Positions 1 to 12,442 of a stretch of 64,000 bases of DNA are shown here, piece by piece. The position numbers were made by a program, and so were the translations under genes. A model generated the notes under the pieces. That model did not search any database and was not told where the DNA came from. It was given only the letters and a program-made list of their open reading frames with translations. Position 1 is the stretch's first letter. Every line of letters begins with the position of its first letter. This DNA comes from Siderastrea radians (lineage: Eukaryota > Cnidaria > Anthozoa > Scleractinia > Rhizangiidae): positions 68,625,376 to 68,689,375 of the forward strand of contig OZ024890.1 in assembly GCA_964017195.1 (NCBI GenBank). Direction: 5' to 3'.

Positions 1-1479
1 TCCCTTTTTTGGTTTTTGCTCCGGACCAGAATCAGTGATGCATGGTTATCAGCTGATGGTTAGGTGGTTCTATTTCTAATATGCTTTGGTAAGACTATTC
101 TGTAAGAAACCTCATGTGTGGTGCAGTGAACCCTGGGAGGTCTTTTGAAATGGTTTTGAAGGGTGATCAGCTTATAAACTGCAGGAGATCAATGGAACTA
201 AAAAATTCCTCGGCGATATCTTATAAGCTTTTAAGTACATAAACCATTTTAAAAATTTCTTCTCGTTGTCGATTAGAACATATTCGGTACACCCAAATTT
301 CATGTAATTTCGCCTTATTTGAAATATTCAGTTAACACCAAAAAACCACCCGACTGAAAGCTATTGTTTCCAACGACAACAACTGGATTTCATCCACGTA
401 CTCAGACGGTTACAAAACCGCCCACTGTATGAGTCTTAATGTGGAGAGAAGCTCTCTCCCCTTAGGTCGTCACCGGCTCCTTACGAGTATCGTAGTAACC
501 GGCAGAAGACAGCAACACCTTATGCCCAGGTGGCTTTGCAATATACAATCGCTGGAAGTTGACACTGATCCTACTCTCGGTGCCCTCTAACTAACCCTAG
601 GCGTAAACTCCAATTGAATCTTTCTCTTCTCAAACTGAGAGCAGAAGTTTTTGACTGTTTGGTTGAGGGCATTACGGACCGTAGCTATAGACTGTCCCCA
701 CACAGGGTTATCGGCAACAATGTGCTTTTATATTCGTTGAAAATCAACGTTTCTTGTGCAAGCTTCTCTATGCATGTAAACGTTATGACTAGGTTAGTCG
801 CCGAAAGATCAATGAAAAATAAGGGGTTCGGCAATCAAGTCATATACCGACAGACGCAATTGCTCTTAAGTTCCTGACTTTGTTTCCTCAGTTTGTTTCC
901 TTTGTTTCCTCAGTTGTTTCACTTGGTCTTATTCGATAACGATAACACATTGTAACGGTTTGCTTACAAATGTTTAAGGATTTTTTTTTTGTTGGAGTTT
1001 GAGATCTTAAGTCCGAATACGTCGGGGGTCATTCGCCAGATACTTCTTTAGATATGTGTATGGATGAAAGAACAGGTTAGGGCGCATTATTTCGGGAGTA
1101 TCCTGGCTATTCCTATTCCGGTTTATGAACTACAGAATATGAAGAATATCATCTCCCTATATATAAAAGAATCCAATTTTGTTTGTTCAAATCAAAAGAT
1201 TCTCCTTGTATTACGTTGATTCTGGGTATATTACGCTGATTCTGAGATAAATCTTCAAGGAAAGTTTCACGTTGATACATTGCTTCGTTTTTAAAACAGT
1301 TTGAAATTTGATCAAATTCATCGGCAGCCCGAAACACGGGAATTCCGGCTCAAAGTGTCCTAATACCGCTATGTTTGGAATGTTGATTTCAATACCTGCC
1401 TCATTCCGTATGTTTGTTGGCCGCTATATTGGTGCCCCAAAGAGGGCCACCAACATGACGCCCTGTTAGCAGGGTCTGG
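1..1479. other. No supported gene
   Basis: AT-rich sequence with short chance open frames only. I see no splice-bounded exon, no recognisable protein domain and no clear inverted-repeat element here. Confidence 0.5.
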
Positions 1480-2105
1480 AAGGGTATTCTCGGGATCCGG
1501 GATTTGACCAAAATACGGTGCGGGATTCGGGAAAACGCACAATATCTTGACGGGATTCGGGATTTGACTGCTACCAGGGAAGCGGGATTCGCCAAAATTT
1601 GGACACGGGATGCGGGATTTTGTTGCCTGTCTGTCGGGAATTCGGGAAATCGTCACGACCCAAATAAACGTTAAAAGCGAATCAACCAGGCGAGCGCAAA
1701 ATATCATTCAAAAGGGCCAATCTACATCTTAAATGTATTAGCTTTTGCAGAAATAAGTCTTTTTAAATGTATTTTTGGGAAAGAAAAAACGGGATTCGGG
1801 ATAGCGATAAAAAAGTGCGGGATGCGGGATTCTCGTGAAAAAGGAGTGGGAATGCGGGATCAGGACCCTCCTTCCAGACCCTGTGTTAGGGGGGTCCGAA
1901 TAATCCATAATCCTAGGTAAATTTTAGAAATAATCCGTATCCTAATTTTGTAAATTAATGTATCCTCAAAATAAATTTTATTTTATATCCCTAAAATAAA
2001 ATTCTAAAAAGAAATAATCCGTAATCTTTAAATTTAGTGGCCAATCGTATCCCTTCTCTAAAACCCTCTAACAATCCATAATCCTAAAATCCTAACAGGG
2101 CTTCC
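1480..2105. repeat. Degenerate short-motif repeats (CGGGATTCGGGA type, then AATAATCC type)
   Basis: From about 1490 to 1870 the sequence is dominated by imperfect copies of CGGGATTCGGGAT and CGGGATGCGGGA. From about 1895 to 2095 it changes to imperfect copies of AATAATCCGTAATCCTA. Neither part codes; the open frames at 1369-1707 are translations of the repeat. The two blocks abut, which suggests one composite low-complexity island. Confidence 0.6.
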
Positions 2106-3740
2106 AACATGTCGACGCACATAATGTAATTTTCTGAAAAATATTTACTACATAGCTTTGTTCTGAAGAGTACTGTAGACCCAGAAGTTGTTGTTGTTTG
2201 TTTTTACCTACTCTTTAACTCCTTTATATCTGAATGTTGCTCATGCAAGCAAATTCATTTTATTATGATGAAAACCGAGAATTTATGGGGCCGTTAGATC
2301 GAAATAAACTGACAACTTAATCACGCTTGGCCGTTCAAGATTCCTTTTTACAATTAGGCGCTGAAATTATCAATACCATAACGCGAATAACATTCCAGCA
2401 CATATGAAGGGAAAGAATGCAACAATGAAAAAGTGATAAAGAATTCCGATACACTGTCTGGGGACTTGGGACCGCGGTGCAAATATACTGAACTGTGGGC
2501 TCCTGTACACTAATTAACTCACAATGTCTGGAGATCGATTATATTTCGGTAAGAATTTTCTTTAGGACGCGTGTTTTATTAACAGTGTATCATCTGTTTA
2601 TTCGACAATAACAATAATCATCATCATCGTCTTTAACAAGTAAGCACAACTTGTCTTGTACTTATAGCATTGAGCGGATATTACGCTGCGAACAGTCGTC
2701 CTTTCGGCTTGGACATTATGTGAGCGAGCGGAAATGTATAAATTATCATGAATTATGCATATCAGTGGTACCACGGGAAGGGGACTGGGGAGGGAAAAAC
2801 TTGGGAGGTTGTCGCTTTTTCAATGTGTGCTGAACAAAATATTTGACACTAAAGCTACAGAGACGTTGTACTTCGATCCTCAAACTCTTAACTACTTCTC
2901 ATGCGTACCGCAGTTCCCCACGATTTAGCTGTTGAGCGAAAAGATGCAGCAAATCCGAATAAAAACGGAAGAGAAAATTTGCAAAGAAAAGAAAGTGAAA
3001 GTGCCTTAAAAAGGGTTTTTAATATAACTTCAAAGGAGGCGGGACTTTATTCAGAGACCTTATGACCTGCAATTAGTTCTTTGTTTTACTACCACAACGC
3101 AAGCCAAGGTGACTTGACTGAAAAAAAAAACGCACTGCCAGATGTGAAATAATTTAAACAAACTTGTTTGGCCTGTGACTTTAGATTAGATGACAATGTC
3201 TAGGCAAGTCAAGCTGTAGAAATCTGGTAAGTTCAAGGTTACAGTACAGGAATTGAAAGGTTCTGGGAGCTGCATGCGTAGTAAATTGATGAATGGCGTT
3301 TTTGAACATCTCTGTTGAATATCCTAGCAACAGATGTCACTAAAGACCATGTACCACGCAATCATTTTTATTCCCTTAACTGAGTTAGCATTTTCCTTCT
3401 CTTTGTATTTTGTCTATTTAATAGCATTTTCCAAGCGTCTGGGGAGCTTATTATACGAATTTCGCAGCTAGTTATAATGATCAGTTCTTCGCAACATGTC
3501 AAATTAAACTTACACTTGAAGAAATTTACTTATTGCCGGTTTCTTCAAAGGTCTTTTCAGACGTTATTTAATCCAAAGAGCTAACAGTTGAGCTCATCGT
3601 TATAGCTGATTAACTTTAATCGTTCTTTTCATTTGATTACTAAAAATTGCTATGCAAACGCTTGTCAAAATATCCAATTAACCGGTTTTAAACTTAAAAA
3701 AAAAAGTTGCAAGGTCACGTCCGTGTTGTAACGTGTTTTA
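2106..3740. other. No supported gene
   Basis: AT-rich non-coding sequence. The only frame of note (2651-2833) has no domain or splice context. Confidence 0.5.
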
Positions 3741-3744
3741 ATCA

Positions 3745-4010
3745 TAGTGGGGGGGGGGGGACAGGGGGGTTTAAACCTCCCGCTTCCCGTACCCTTTAAT
3801 CCCGGTTCCCGCCCTGTATTTTTTGGCTCCCGCCCCTTTGCATTTATTCGATTGCGAAATATTGCACAATGTTGCATAATTTTTCCCTTTTTCTCCCGCT
3901 TCCCGCTACCTTGGGAATCCCGCTTCCCGCCCCCTCTTCTCCCGCCTCCCGTATACCTCCCGCCCCCTTTTCTCCCGGTCTCCCGCCCCCCTGTCCCGCC
4001 CCACATCATA
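3745..4010. repeat. GC-rich degenerate minisatellite (CCCGCTTCCCGC type)
   Basis: Imperfect short units built from CCCGCTTCCCGC and CCCGCCTCCCG run from about 3778 to 4000, introduced by a run of 12 or so G at 3750. Long frames are open on both strands only because the repeat lacks stops. The strand asymmetry (C-rich top strand) and G runs could allow four-stranded structures on the bottom strand; that last point is inference. Confidence 0.6.
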
Positions 4011-4925
4011 CCTACAACACGTTTAGCTAAGCGCTCAAGGTCATAAATGTTGTTTTTAAAAATTCCAAAAGTGTGATTAACATGAAAGCTATTATACATC
4101 GGTTTTTTTTTTGACTTGGCTGTTCAAAGGCCGTAGTGATAGGGTTAAGTGAGTTTTCATCTGTAGTTTTCCCATTCTTTCTCTGTTTAATTTTTGCCAT
4201 CGATTTGCTTATTTGTTATTCTTTGTATAGAAAGAATAACCACATTTTCACCACAAACAACATAACAATTTCAAAAATCATTTGGGACGTGATAAAATGT
4301 ATCCGGTACCCTAAACAAAAGTCAAGTGACCGTTACGGTATGTCATGTGACAAGACGTGATAAAATATCTCAGAGTGGTCGAGTATTTATGAAATATCGA
4401 ATCGTAAATAGTTTCCCCCCAAAACAATCATTAGGTTTGTTCATTAGTAATATCCTGAGGCTAGCTGTTTATTAACACAACAAAGACAAAGGAAAATATC
4501 TTCGTTTTTGTTTGCCGATGTGAATGATATTTCATTTATTTTAGCCACACTGACAAAACCACATAAAACCAGTTTCCCTCATATTGCCGGCCGCAGACAT
4601 ATTTACTGGCAGAACCGTCATTTACTTGTTTTTCTGCTTTTTGGCCTGACCCGTGAGCCATTTTTGGTGAGTGCCTTTGCATACGTATCATAATTTACTA
4701 GTTTTTGTTATGTTTTAATTACCATATGATATTTCTAAAACGACACCTTTAATACTGTTAATCAAACACAAAGATATCTCTAACTTACTCGAGTTGCTGA
4801 TGCCCCTTACTGTATATTCCAATGAATTTTTAAAATCCTATATGTTTGCGGGTTTCACTGATGCTAAATATGTGAAAAATGTTCTACAGTTTAGCACGTT
4901 TTTGCGTACAAAAGCTGATTCTCAG

Positions 4926-5105
4926 CAATGACCTCTCTTGCCTGTTACTTGCAAGGACGTGGTACTAAAGTAACAATAGATTCGACAGACTGTTCATTTG
5001 TGCCTTGGCATGATCCTGAAAGCAGTTTTCGTGGAAGAATTCCAAAAGTAGCTAAAAGTGTGAGCATTCAACGACAAAGCAACTGGGCAGAAATATCCTT
5101 GCGAG
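4926..5105 (+). CDS. Candidate internal exon of an unrecognised protein
   Basis: A 180-base open segment sits between a good acceptor (TTCTCAG) and a donor (GCGAG|GTAAAA). In the supported frame it encodes about 59 residues, including the stretch DSTDCSFVPWHDPESSFRG. The residue make-up looks protein-like and is rich in polar residues, without low complexity. It starts with two bases of a split codon and ends with one, so it joins in frame to the candidate exon at 7716-7804. I do not recognise the domain. A more 5' candidate at 4544-4664 has good splice sites but the wrong phase to join. The call rests on splice signals and phase only, so it could be chance. Confidence 0.35.
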
Positions 5106-6514
5106 GTAAAATGAAATCATTCTGTTTTCCAATTTCATTTTGGGTGGTTTTCTCTGCGTGCTTGGATTCGAAATAGTACTCGACCTGCAAACATCATGCA
5201 GTGTGGACAACTCAAACCCTGCGTAATGGAAAGTAAAAATAGATTCAATGAACTCGTTAAAGCAGCTGTTTCTTTAGTAAAATGCTGTAATCCACACTTA
5301 CCTAGCGTTCTTAGACCGACTGGTAGTTTATTTTCTGATTAATGCACTCGGCACTTGTACTGAACACTGTAGGAAACTAGTCTAAAGCTGGGCATGGTTG
5401 TCTAGATGGATCTAGACGGCGATTCATGCCGTTTTTGCTCCTGAACGATCTTGAAAGCTACACTTATTTTATTTTCAGTAAACCGGTAATCCCATTTTTT
5501 CCGACTGAGATGCCAGTTCACTGAACACTAAAGGGCCGGTCTTTTTTACTTAACCAATGGTCATTTTTTGTTTAAAGGTATTCGAAACAATGCAAAGGGT
5601 TGTTAGACCGGCTTTGGTTAATTAAGATTTGGACATTTTTATCAGAATAAACTATTTATATGAAGAAACAAGCAAAAGTAATCTCTCTAAACAACCCATC
5701 AAGCGGTTTTCAAATATCAAAGCCCCTTCTGTTTACTGAGTTGTTGTTTTGCAAAACTGCAGGAAACTCTTACAAGTGTTGAAAAGTCTAGGAATCATTC
5801 TAAGAGGGTTAGTGACGAAAAGTGCAGAAATTTTCTGAGATTTCTATCACTGATTGCATAAACTGGTAAAATAAATCTACGGTATTTCAGGAACACCCAA
5901 CGAGAAAATATAAGGAAAATTCTCCGAGCTGCTCTAGGCTTCTAGAAAATGCTAGCTGTCCTTATTTAGCACTCCAAACGACATTTTCATCCCTCCAGAA
6001 ACAAAAGGAATTGATCTTTCCTAGTCACGAAAGTTTAAGGTGGCATTTCGCCAAAGAAAACTCTACTACTTTTCCGAATAATGAAAAGATTTGCCTTATA
6101 ATAAATGCAGAGACTAATAACTGTAACCGGTACCTAATGATATTGAAATAGTGCCTAATATTACCGAACAGAAAAACATATAATAAAAAATAAGGCCTAA
6201 TAATATCATATAACACCTAATAAGGAGAAACAGTGCCGAACAATAATAAACTAGTTTCTATAAATAAGACAGTTGTGCCTACGGTCAAACCGGATGTTCT
6301 TTTCCGGTAACATTGCAAACTTCCGCCGCAACATTGGTATTTAATTTTGATTGGCAACTTGCTTGGAGCAATTTGCAACCGCCGCGAACAACTTGCTCGC
6401 TTCAGTTTGCAAATTTGTTTGCATAGATTCCTCTGCAGGTTACTCTTGAATTTAGAAAACTGAACTTGTACTACCAAAAAGATAACGAAACCTCACCGCT
6501 AGCAACTAGCAAGG
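5106..6514. other. No supported gene
   Basis: AT-rich, intron-like or intergenic sequence. If the exons at 4926-5105 and 7716-7804 belong together, this is part of their intron. No other feature recognised. Confidence 0.4.
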
Positions 6515-6517
6515 TTA

Positions 6518-6986
6518 TGTACCAGTCAAATCGAAGCTTCAACATCCACCCCCCGGGCAACCCCCCGGGCATTTGAACTTTTGAAGATTGGCTTGTTCAA
6601 ATTCCCTCCCCTCGGGGCAAAAAAGAAGTTCTGAAATACCTCTCCTCAAAGACAAATTTCGTCTTCAATCAAACACTGTTCACACTTTTCAGAGAGAGAT
6701 GTGCCGTGATGACACCTTCAGACTTCTTTTGAAGACCCCTTTGAAAGAGTTATTCACTAACAAAGGCGAAATTCTATCTTTAAATTCTATCCGCAAATTC
6801 GTCAAACCTTGCAAAAACCGAAAAAACTCACAAGAGTATTACGCCAGAACAAGAGATAAATCCGGTTCAAATTCCCCACCCTTCCAAGGCAACGTTCAAA
6901 TTCCCCTCTTTCCGGGCACAATGCACAGTCAAATGCCCGGGGTATGCCCAGGGGGTGGATGTTTAAGCTTCAATTTGACCGGTACA
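6518..6986. mobile_element. 469-bp MITE-like element, TTA target duplication
   Basis: The two ends are inverted copies: the left begins TGTACCAGTCAAAT and the right, reversed, begins TGTACCGGTCAAAT. Similarity continues about 55 bases through AACATCCACCCCC and a GGGCA-rich block. The element is flanked by TTA at 6515-6517 and 6987-6989. A 3-bp TTA duplication is characteristic of PIF/Harbinger elements, although a TA duplication cannot be excluded. The interior has no transposase; the 144-codon frame at 6588-7022 runs out of the element and is not supported. Non-autonomous. Confidence 0.7.
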
Positions 6987-7500
6987 TTAGTTGCTGCAAT
7001 GGCGCAGATGACGCAGATGTAAGAGTAATTTTGTGAACTGAATCACTGACAGGAAACCGAGAAATCTGGACTTGGATTTCGGATTTCGGATTTCCCAATA
7101 AAACGCACAATCTAAAACTAAACGGGTTCCGACGAACCGAAATCCTTTTCCAAGATGCTTTTCAATTGAGGCCATAATCACAACTTTTTAATAAACAACT
7201 TTTTGTGGCATTAAACATTAACTTAACGTAGTACACGGGTTTATTGCATGCTAAAAAATGCTAAAAATATGAACAATTTCTCTGAGTAATGGATCAGGAC
7301 AACTAACAGCAGGATAACTAACTGCACCTAACTTGTTACAATTTTCTTTAGAAATCAGCACTGAAGATTTTGATCTGAACTCCACCAAGTATTTTATGAA
7401 AGCATTCTTCTTCCAAAAGACACAAATATGTTTTCTCCTAAACGTTTAATTAAGGCTTACAAGTTCATTGGATTTATTTTCAGAGCTTGGGACCTGGCAA

Positions 7501-7563
7501 CCTCTTTCCCAGGGTCTCTCTTCTCTCCTCCCTCGGTTGAGAAGAGAGTCCCTGGGAACAAGG
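7501..7563. repeat. 63-bp near-perfect hairpin
   Basis: Arms of about 25 bases (CCTCTTTCCCAGGGTCTCTC... and its inverted partner ending CCCTGGGAACAAGG) flank a short loop. It looks like a foldback or the remains of a very short inverted-repeat element. No clear target duplication was found. Confidence 0.6.
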
Positions 7564-7715
7564 TAGGAAACCCGACATTGATCATGACGTCTTCGAGTTC
7601 ACTAAAAAAGTGTTTTATAACCAAACTTATTTGTGTGTGCCGTAACTATTTCGAGAGGGTGCTTATATGCAGTAATTACGAGCACTCAAACAACCTCTGG
7701 GTCTGTTGACTTTAG

Positions 7716-7804
7716 TTAGTGCAATCCGGATATTTGAAGACTTAAAACTACAAACGGTGGAGACATACGGAGGCAATACCACCTTCGGTGTCGTAGAAGA
7801 TCCG
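7716..7804 (+). CDS. Candidate internal exon, in phase with 4926-5105
   Basis: An 89-base segment between acceptor GACTTTAG and donor GATCCG|GTATGT encodes SAIRIFEDLKLQTVETYGG followed by NTTFGVVEDP. It begins with two bases of a split codon and ends on a codon boundary. Exon 4926-5105 ends with one base, so the join is in frame and reads ...EISLRVSAIRIF.... A possible next exon begins after TCGTTTCAG near 7941 and, in phase, reaches a stop after 12 codons, so the gene might end there. No domain recognised. Confidence 0.4.
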
Positions 7805-8254
7805 GTATGTCATTTAGCCAAAGATTTCCAAAGACCTCGCGCAAACAGTTTTTTTTTGTTTGTCTGCTTTTTTGCATGGTTGTTTATCTGTTTATTCGAA
7901 TTACCAACTTGATAATATTTAGAGCACTTGTGTCGTTTCAGTCACAACGGATGTTGCAAGGTCTGGCCTTGGTTATTTGATGCCTAAGTGGTTTGTTTCC
8001 TCATGTCGCGGAATGCGGAAGAAACACCTCTTGTGGACGAACCACAACAGACATTGGTTCAAACCCACACGAAGACAACAAACATTTACTGCAGTCTCCC
8101 CTGCCAAATCCTTTTTTATTAGCACAGTGTCTAGTCATTCACTGTTTACTGATGTTTTGTCTAAAAACTACTGGTACAACTTGGGAAGAAGCAAGAAAGG
8201 CCGGAGGCGAAAAAGGTATATTAGTGTTGTTAGGTGGTCATACTTCGAGTCATA

Positions 8255-8316
8255 TTCATGCCAAGCGCTGTTATTATGCAAAAGAAGGTGGTTCTAACTT
8301 CTAAGTCTGTGGATGA
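8255..8316 (+). repeat. Fragment of the dispersed ~105-bp repeat
   Basis: The segment reads GCGCTGTTATTATGCAAAAG then GTGGTTCTAACTTCTAAG and TCTGTGGATGA, matching successive parts of the tandem units at 43715-44250 in the same order. It also explains the end of the open frame 7993-8304, which is therefore not treated as a gene. Confidence 0.55.
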
Positions 8317-9660
8317 CAACTCTGGTGTTTGTTTATCAGCGTTTTACAGAGTCAGAGGTATATGGTCATTAGCAGAGAACTGAACTTGGGCTTTATTTCT
8401 TTGCTCCACTAAGTACGGTTGTATTTGGTGTCTCGTGTCGTTTTCGCCTGAAAACTAGGCTAGTTTAAAATCCATAATCACTTGATATGAAAGTCCAAGG
8501 AATCAATTTACCCTATATTTGCCGAAATTTTAATTCTTTTCAGACAGCAGACATCAGATTACAATTGTCGATTCGTTGACACAAACCTTATCAATTTTTT
8601 CGTCTTTTTTCGGCTCTCATCCGAGGAAATAGGGTAGTGTCATTCGATCTCGCAGATTTGGATCGTTAAAATAAATTATTTCCCCAGTTTTCGTGAAAGA
8701 GATCAGATTGAGAGTATTACTGAAACAGCGCCCAATTCCTTATTACGCTAATCCTGGATAAAGCTTCATTGAACTGCATTAAAACCATCAACGGCATATA
8801 CATATAAAGCCATATACTATTTGTCCGGTCAATCTGTTGACTAATTTGCAATCTGTGAAACTGGCGTTGCCTTAGCATATAGGCACAAGCATTCCCGTAA
8901 CAGTCTCAATGCTCGTTTTAGTGCCTTTGGGATGGGTGTACTGGTCATCCTGATTTTAACATTGCACTTGATCAAAAGCTTCCCAGAACAGATTACAAAA
9001 AAAATAATAATAATAAATAAATAAAGAAAGGAACAAACGCAGAAACCAAGACAAGGCATTTTCATCCGGTATCCCACCCTCCAATTTGTAGTTTCCCGTC
9101 AATTGTATTCTAACAAACCTATGTCAATTAAGCAATTATCATTACTTATATATTGCTGTTGCTAGTTCGTCACTGAGAAAGGCCCTTAGCCAACGACGTA
9201 AACATGACAAGAAGGAAGGTTACTCGTTCCTTATCAGCAACAACTTGAAATCTTCACGCAGCTTGCTTAGCTTCCATTTCCTTCAGTTGCTTCGTCCATT
9301 TATGTTTCAGCCTCGTGCCTCCGTTGCTAAGAGATCCAAAACACGAGTAATAAACGCAATAATGACCGGCAATGCACCAATCAGAACTTGAAGAGCATGC
9401 AGATGTCAAGCGCGGGAAAACGCGCGTAAGTCTGCTCCTGATGGTTGAAGAAACATTTTTCATTTTTTTGACATTAGACAATCATTCATAGAAAACCGCG
9501 CTGTCATTCGCTATCAGCAGATGGAAAATGTAATTGAGTCAATCAGTTTTTTTAATTGTCATTTTAACATCTTTACATACACACATCGACTGACATTACT
9601 GACTACGTTGCATACGTTACGCTACATACATTGCATTACATCACTGTCATAGATAAAGAT
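8317..9660. other. No supported gene
   Basis: AT-rich sequence with a short (AAT)n-like patch near 9000-9025. Nothing else recognised. Confidence 0.5.
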
Positions 9661-9754
9661 AAACGGCCTATACACACTAAAACGAAAAAAAAAATTAATT
9701 TAATAATTAATTTAAATTTAAATTTTTCCAGCGGTACAGTATCTTTTTGATACA

Positions 9755-10576
9755 TTAAATATTAAGCAAAGGCTTCCACTTCCCTTCGTGTATGTTAAGT
9801 CTGTTGTTCTTTTTAGCTATTGCTCGTTCAATAGATTCTGTATACCTTAATTTAGCTATAAGATGAGACAGTAATGGTACATAGTTTTTCAGACGGTTTT
9901 GATAGATAATCTGTTTGCCAGCAATGATTATATGATTTAAAAGCAGCCAGTGAGGCCTCTTTTGTATAAGACCAAAAATGATGTCGCAATCGTTTAGAGA
10001 GTCAAAGTCAATGTGTAAATACTTAACCCAAAGAACAACAGACTTCCAGAAAGCTATAGTAAATTCACAACTACATAATAGATGCTCGAGGGATTCATCT
10101 GAAATTTTACAAAAGGTGCAAAGAGGTGAGTCGATTAACCTCATTTTGTATAGTGTTTTGTTAGTAAAGATTATTCGATTAAGTCCTTTATATTGAAAAG
10201 TTCTTGTTTTGGTGTCTAGGGTGACAAGGTGCGGAATCAGATAAATTGAATCCCAATCAAGATTGCGAGTAGAAAATCGAGTAGTGTATTTGACTCGTGC
10301 AGAGGGATAGACCTGAATAGTCTCTATCTGTTTCCAGTACAGTTTTGAGGATGTAATTGAGTCAAGGCTCAGAGTATCGTCCTTCAAATTAAGAGTGAAT
10401 TTAAGGGCAGTGTTTTGAGAGATAGATGGATCATCAGCTTCATCATTGGATTTAATGAGTTTTTTCCATGCAAAAGGGAGCGATTTATAAAGACCTATAA
10501 GTAGAAGATAGTCGTTGGGATTTAGTCCATTTACTTTTAAAAAATTCCAAGGTTTGAGATTTCCCTTTTTTGTCAA
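9755..10576 (-). mobile_element. LINE (L1/Tx1-like) 3' ORF2 remnant, 5'-truncated
   Basis: A 273-residue frame matches the C-terminal end of ORF2 of non-LTR retrotransposons, downstream of the reverse transcriptase core. The clearest sign is a zf-RVT knuckle, CTFCKISDESLEHLLCSC, about two thirds of the way along (C-x2-C...H-x3-C). It is preceded by the typical FQYKGLNRIIFTNKTLYKMR helix. The catalytic reverse transcriptase and the endonuclease are absent, so the copy is 5'-truncated, as is usual for target-primed integration. The 3' side (9660-9740) is a run of A/T-only sequence. The frame itself is uninterrupted, suggesting a fairly recent copy. The clade (L1 versus Tx1) is inferred from the tail only. 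Confidence 0.8.
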
Positions 10577-12200
10577 TATGCTTCCAAGGGAGTCAATCAG
10601 TTTTGCATGTTAGCAACAGTTGACGATGAATGCTTATTCACGAATCCTTTTGAAAGTTTTGCTAAGAGAATTAGTTTCCATGGCCCGAAACGCCAGCTTT
10701 TGAATCTCTTTACGGTGAACGTAATTGAAGAAAGCTCGACCTTGAAGTCTATTTGTCAATAAGAGCACAATGCACGAGATTTATAAGCAATCTAACAACT
10801 TAGCAAATGCAATACAGGTAAAAGAAACAGAACTATTTTCACTCTTTATATAACTTATGCAAGCTGGTGTAGGTCCCCTTAGCCTTGACGCAGTACTCCT
10901 CAGCGAGTTATACTCAGACGGGTTCATACGCAATTAAGAGCTGAGGACCCAAACATACTGAGTTTAACATTTAATCTGTTTATTGACTTATCAGCTTTAA
11001 GTATAAAATGTTTAAAATGTTTCGTTTATGAAAGGTTAAAGCAAATTTTGATTTAATTAATTAATCAGCAGACAAAAGAAACAGTCAATAAGAACCCTAA
11101 AAAACGTGCTTGCGTCGTTGTATCCACACCCACTTTAAACCTAGGATCACACCTAGCAACGAAAATAATTGAAATCCTCCGATCTTGGATCAGTTACTAT
11201 CCGACTTTTGAGATGTTTGTTTCCATAGAAACCGAAGAAATGCAACAGCAATTAGGATTTGGACTTTGGACTTGTCACGTCAACATAACGTGCAAGTTAG
11301 ACCTATTCATGTACACGGCACGGAACGTGTGAGGCAATCACGTGCATACTCCGCGGAAAAACTTTGATTGACAAGCGTCGAAAATATTTCCTTTGCCTCT
11401 TTAAGTGTTAATTATATTTACTTAAAAAATGTTTTCAGAGAAATACAATCAAGCCATCACGCCATCACGATAGTGGTTTGCACCACACGAAAGCTGGCTT
11501 AGTTTGTCATCTAGGTCATTTGTTGATCATCAACGGCTGGTTAAATAAGTTCTTTGAATTTTTGGACTCTCATTTTAAGGTTAACAACTATTCCTTACAG
11601 ATATTCGCACGAAAAGTGTTCTACTGATTAAAAACTGATTTACCTACAAAGCTTAGGTGTACTTTTGTGCGGTATTCAATTCAAGCTAAAAAAGGTGTTT
11701 TTAGGCGTAAGATCCGCGGTCCGTTAAAACACACAACTCTTGCTGCTCAATTAAACAGATCATTACCTTAATGGCTTAAAAATTCCCGAACCAACAAAAC
11801 AACATAGAAAAAGGCTTCTAGCCCTGCAGGTCAATCCCACAGTATTTACAAGAGAATTTTCTCTGTTCTCTGCTTAATTGAATTGTGTAAATCACCGCGT
11901 TAATACATTTGCCGGCCAGTGAAGATGTCTCATGAAGCTATTGAGAACAAAAGGTGGATTGAAGAATTTGTTTAGTATGCAGGAAATTTTTCAGGCACTT
12001 CGTTTGCTCAAGTATCGTCGCTTAGAGAGCAGAACAAAATCACGCAAGCAGGTTTAGTATGATATATGACTGACGCAACGGGTAAATCTCTTGTCTGATA
12101 CCTAGCGAGAAAGACCAGGAGTCTGTAAGATGCATTATCGAGTTGGTTTGACTCGTTTTAATAGTCTTAACTTGACGTGATGCGAACCGGAACTTAGTTA
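10577..12200. other. No supported gene; upstream region of 12443 gene
   Basis: AT-rich sequence without exons I can support. Part of it may hold the promoter of the gene starting at 12443. Confidence 0.4.
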
Positions 12201-12212
12201 TATAACATAACT

Positions 12213-12233
12213 ATACATGACAATGTCATGTAT
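12213..12233. promoter_or_regulatory. Perfect 21-bp palindrome upstream of 12443 gene
   Basis: ATACATGACA-A-TGTCATGTAT: ten-base arms, perfectly complementary, around one central base, 210 bases before the proposed start codon. Its size and symmetry fit a site for a dimeric DNA-binding protein. The TGACA half-sites cannot be assigned to a family by eye. Confidence 0.3.
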
Positions 12234-12442
12234 TTATATGCAGAGATAATTTTCAAGATTGGTAATTGATACGAGACACATACATTCCTGAAAGCTTAAG
12301 GTCACTGTGTTGCTTTTTGTCTTGGTTCAAGGTGACAACAAGATGCATTTTTTGCTTGATTACAGGTGATGTTTCCTGCCGGCTGGTGAGAAAAATATTT
12401 AAACCCGAGGAAATCGTCCCTGCTCGAAATGGATGGCTTAAA

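Noticed and set aside
1880..2105. Telomere-like CCCTAA pieces
   Set aside because: Isolated and irregular, embedded in an AATAATCC-type low-complexity block; not a telomeric array.
3665..4099. Gly/Arg-rich and Pro-rich frames on opposite strands
   Set aside because: Both are read from a GC-rich degenerate minisatellite.
4544..4664. Exon-like segment with strong acceptor (TTTATTTTAG) and donor (TTTTTG|GTGAGT)
   Set aside because: Its end phase does not match the next candidate exon, and the peptide shows no domain. Left unannotated.
6588..7022. 144-codon frame
   Set aside because: It lies in and runs past the end of a MITE; the composition is not protein-like.
7977..8304. Overlapping 103- and 106-codon plus-strand frames
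   Set aside because: The 3' part is a copy of the dispersed 105-bp repeat, and neither frame fits the phase of the exon at 7716-7804.
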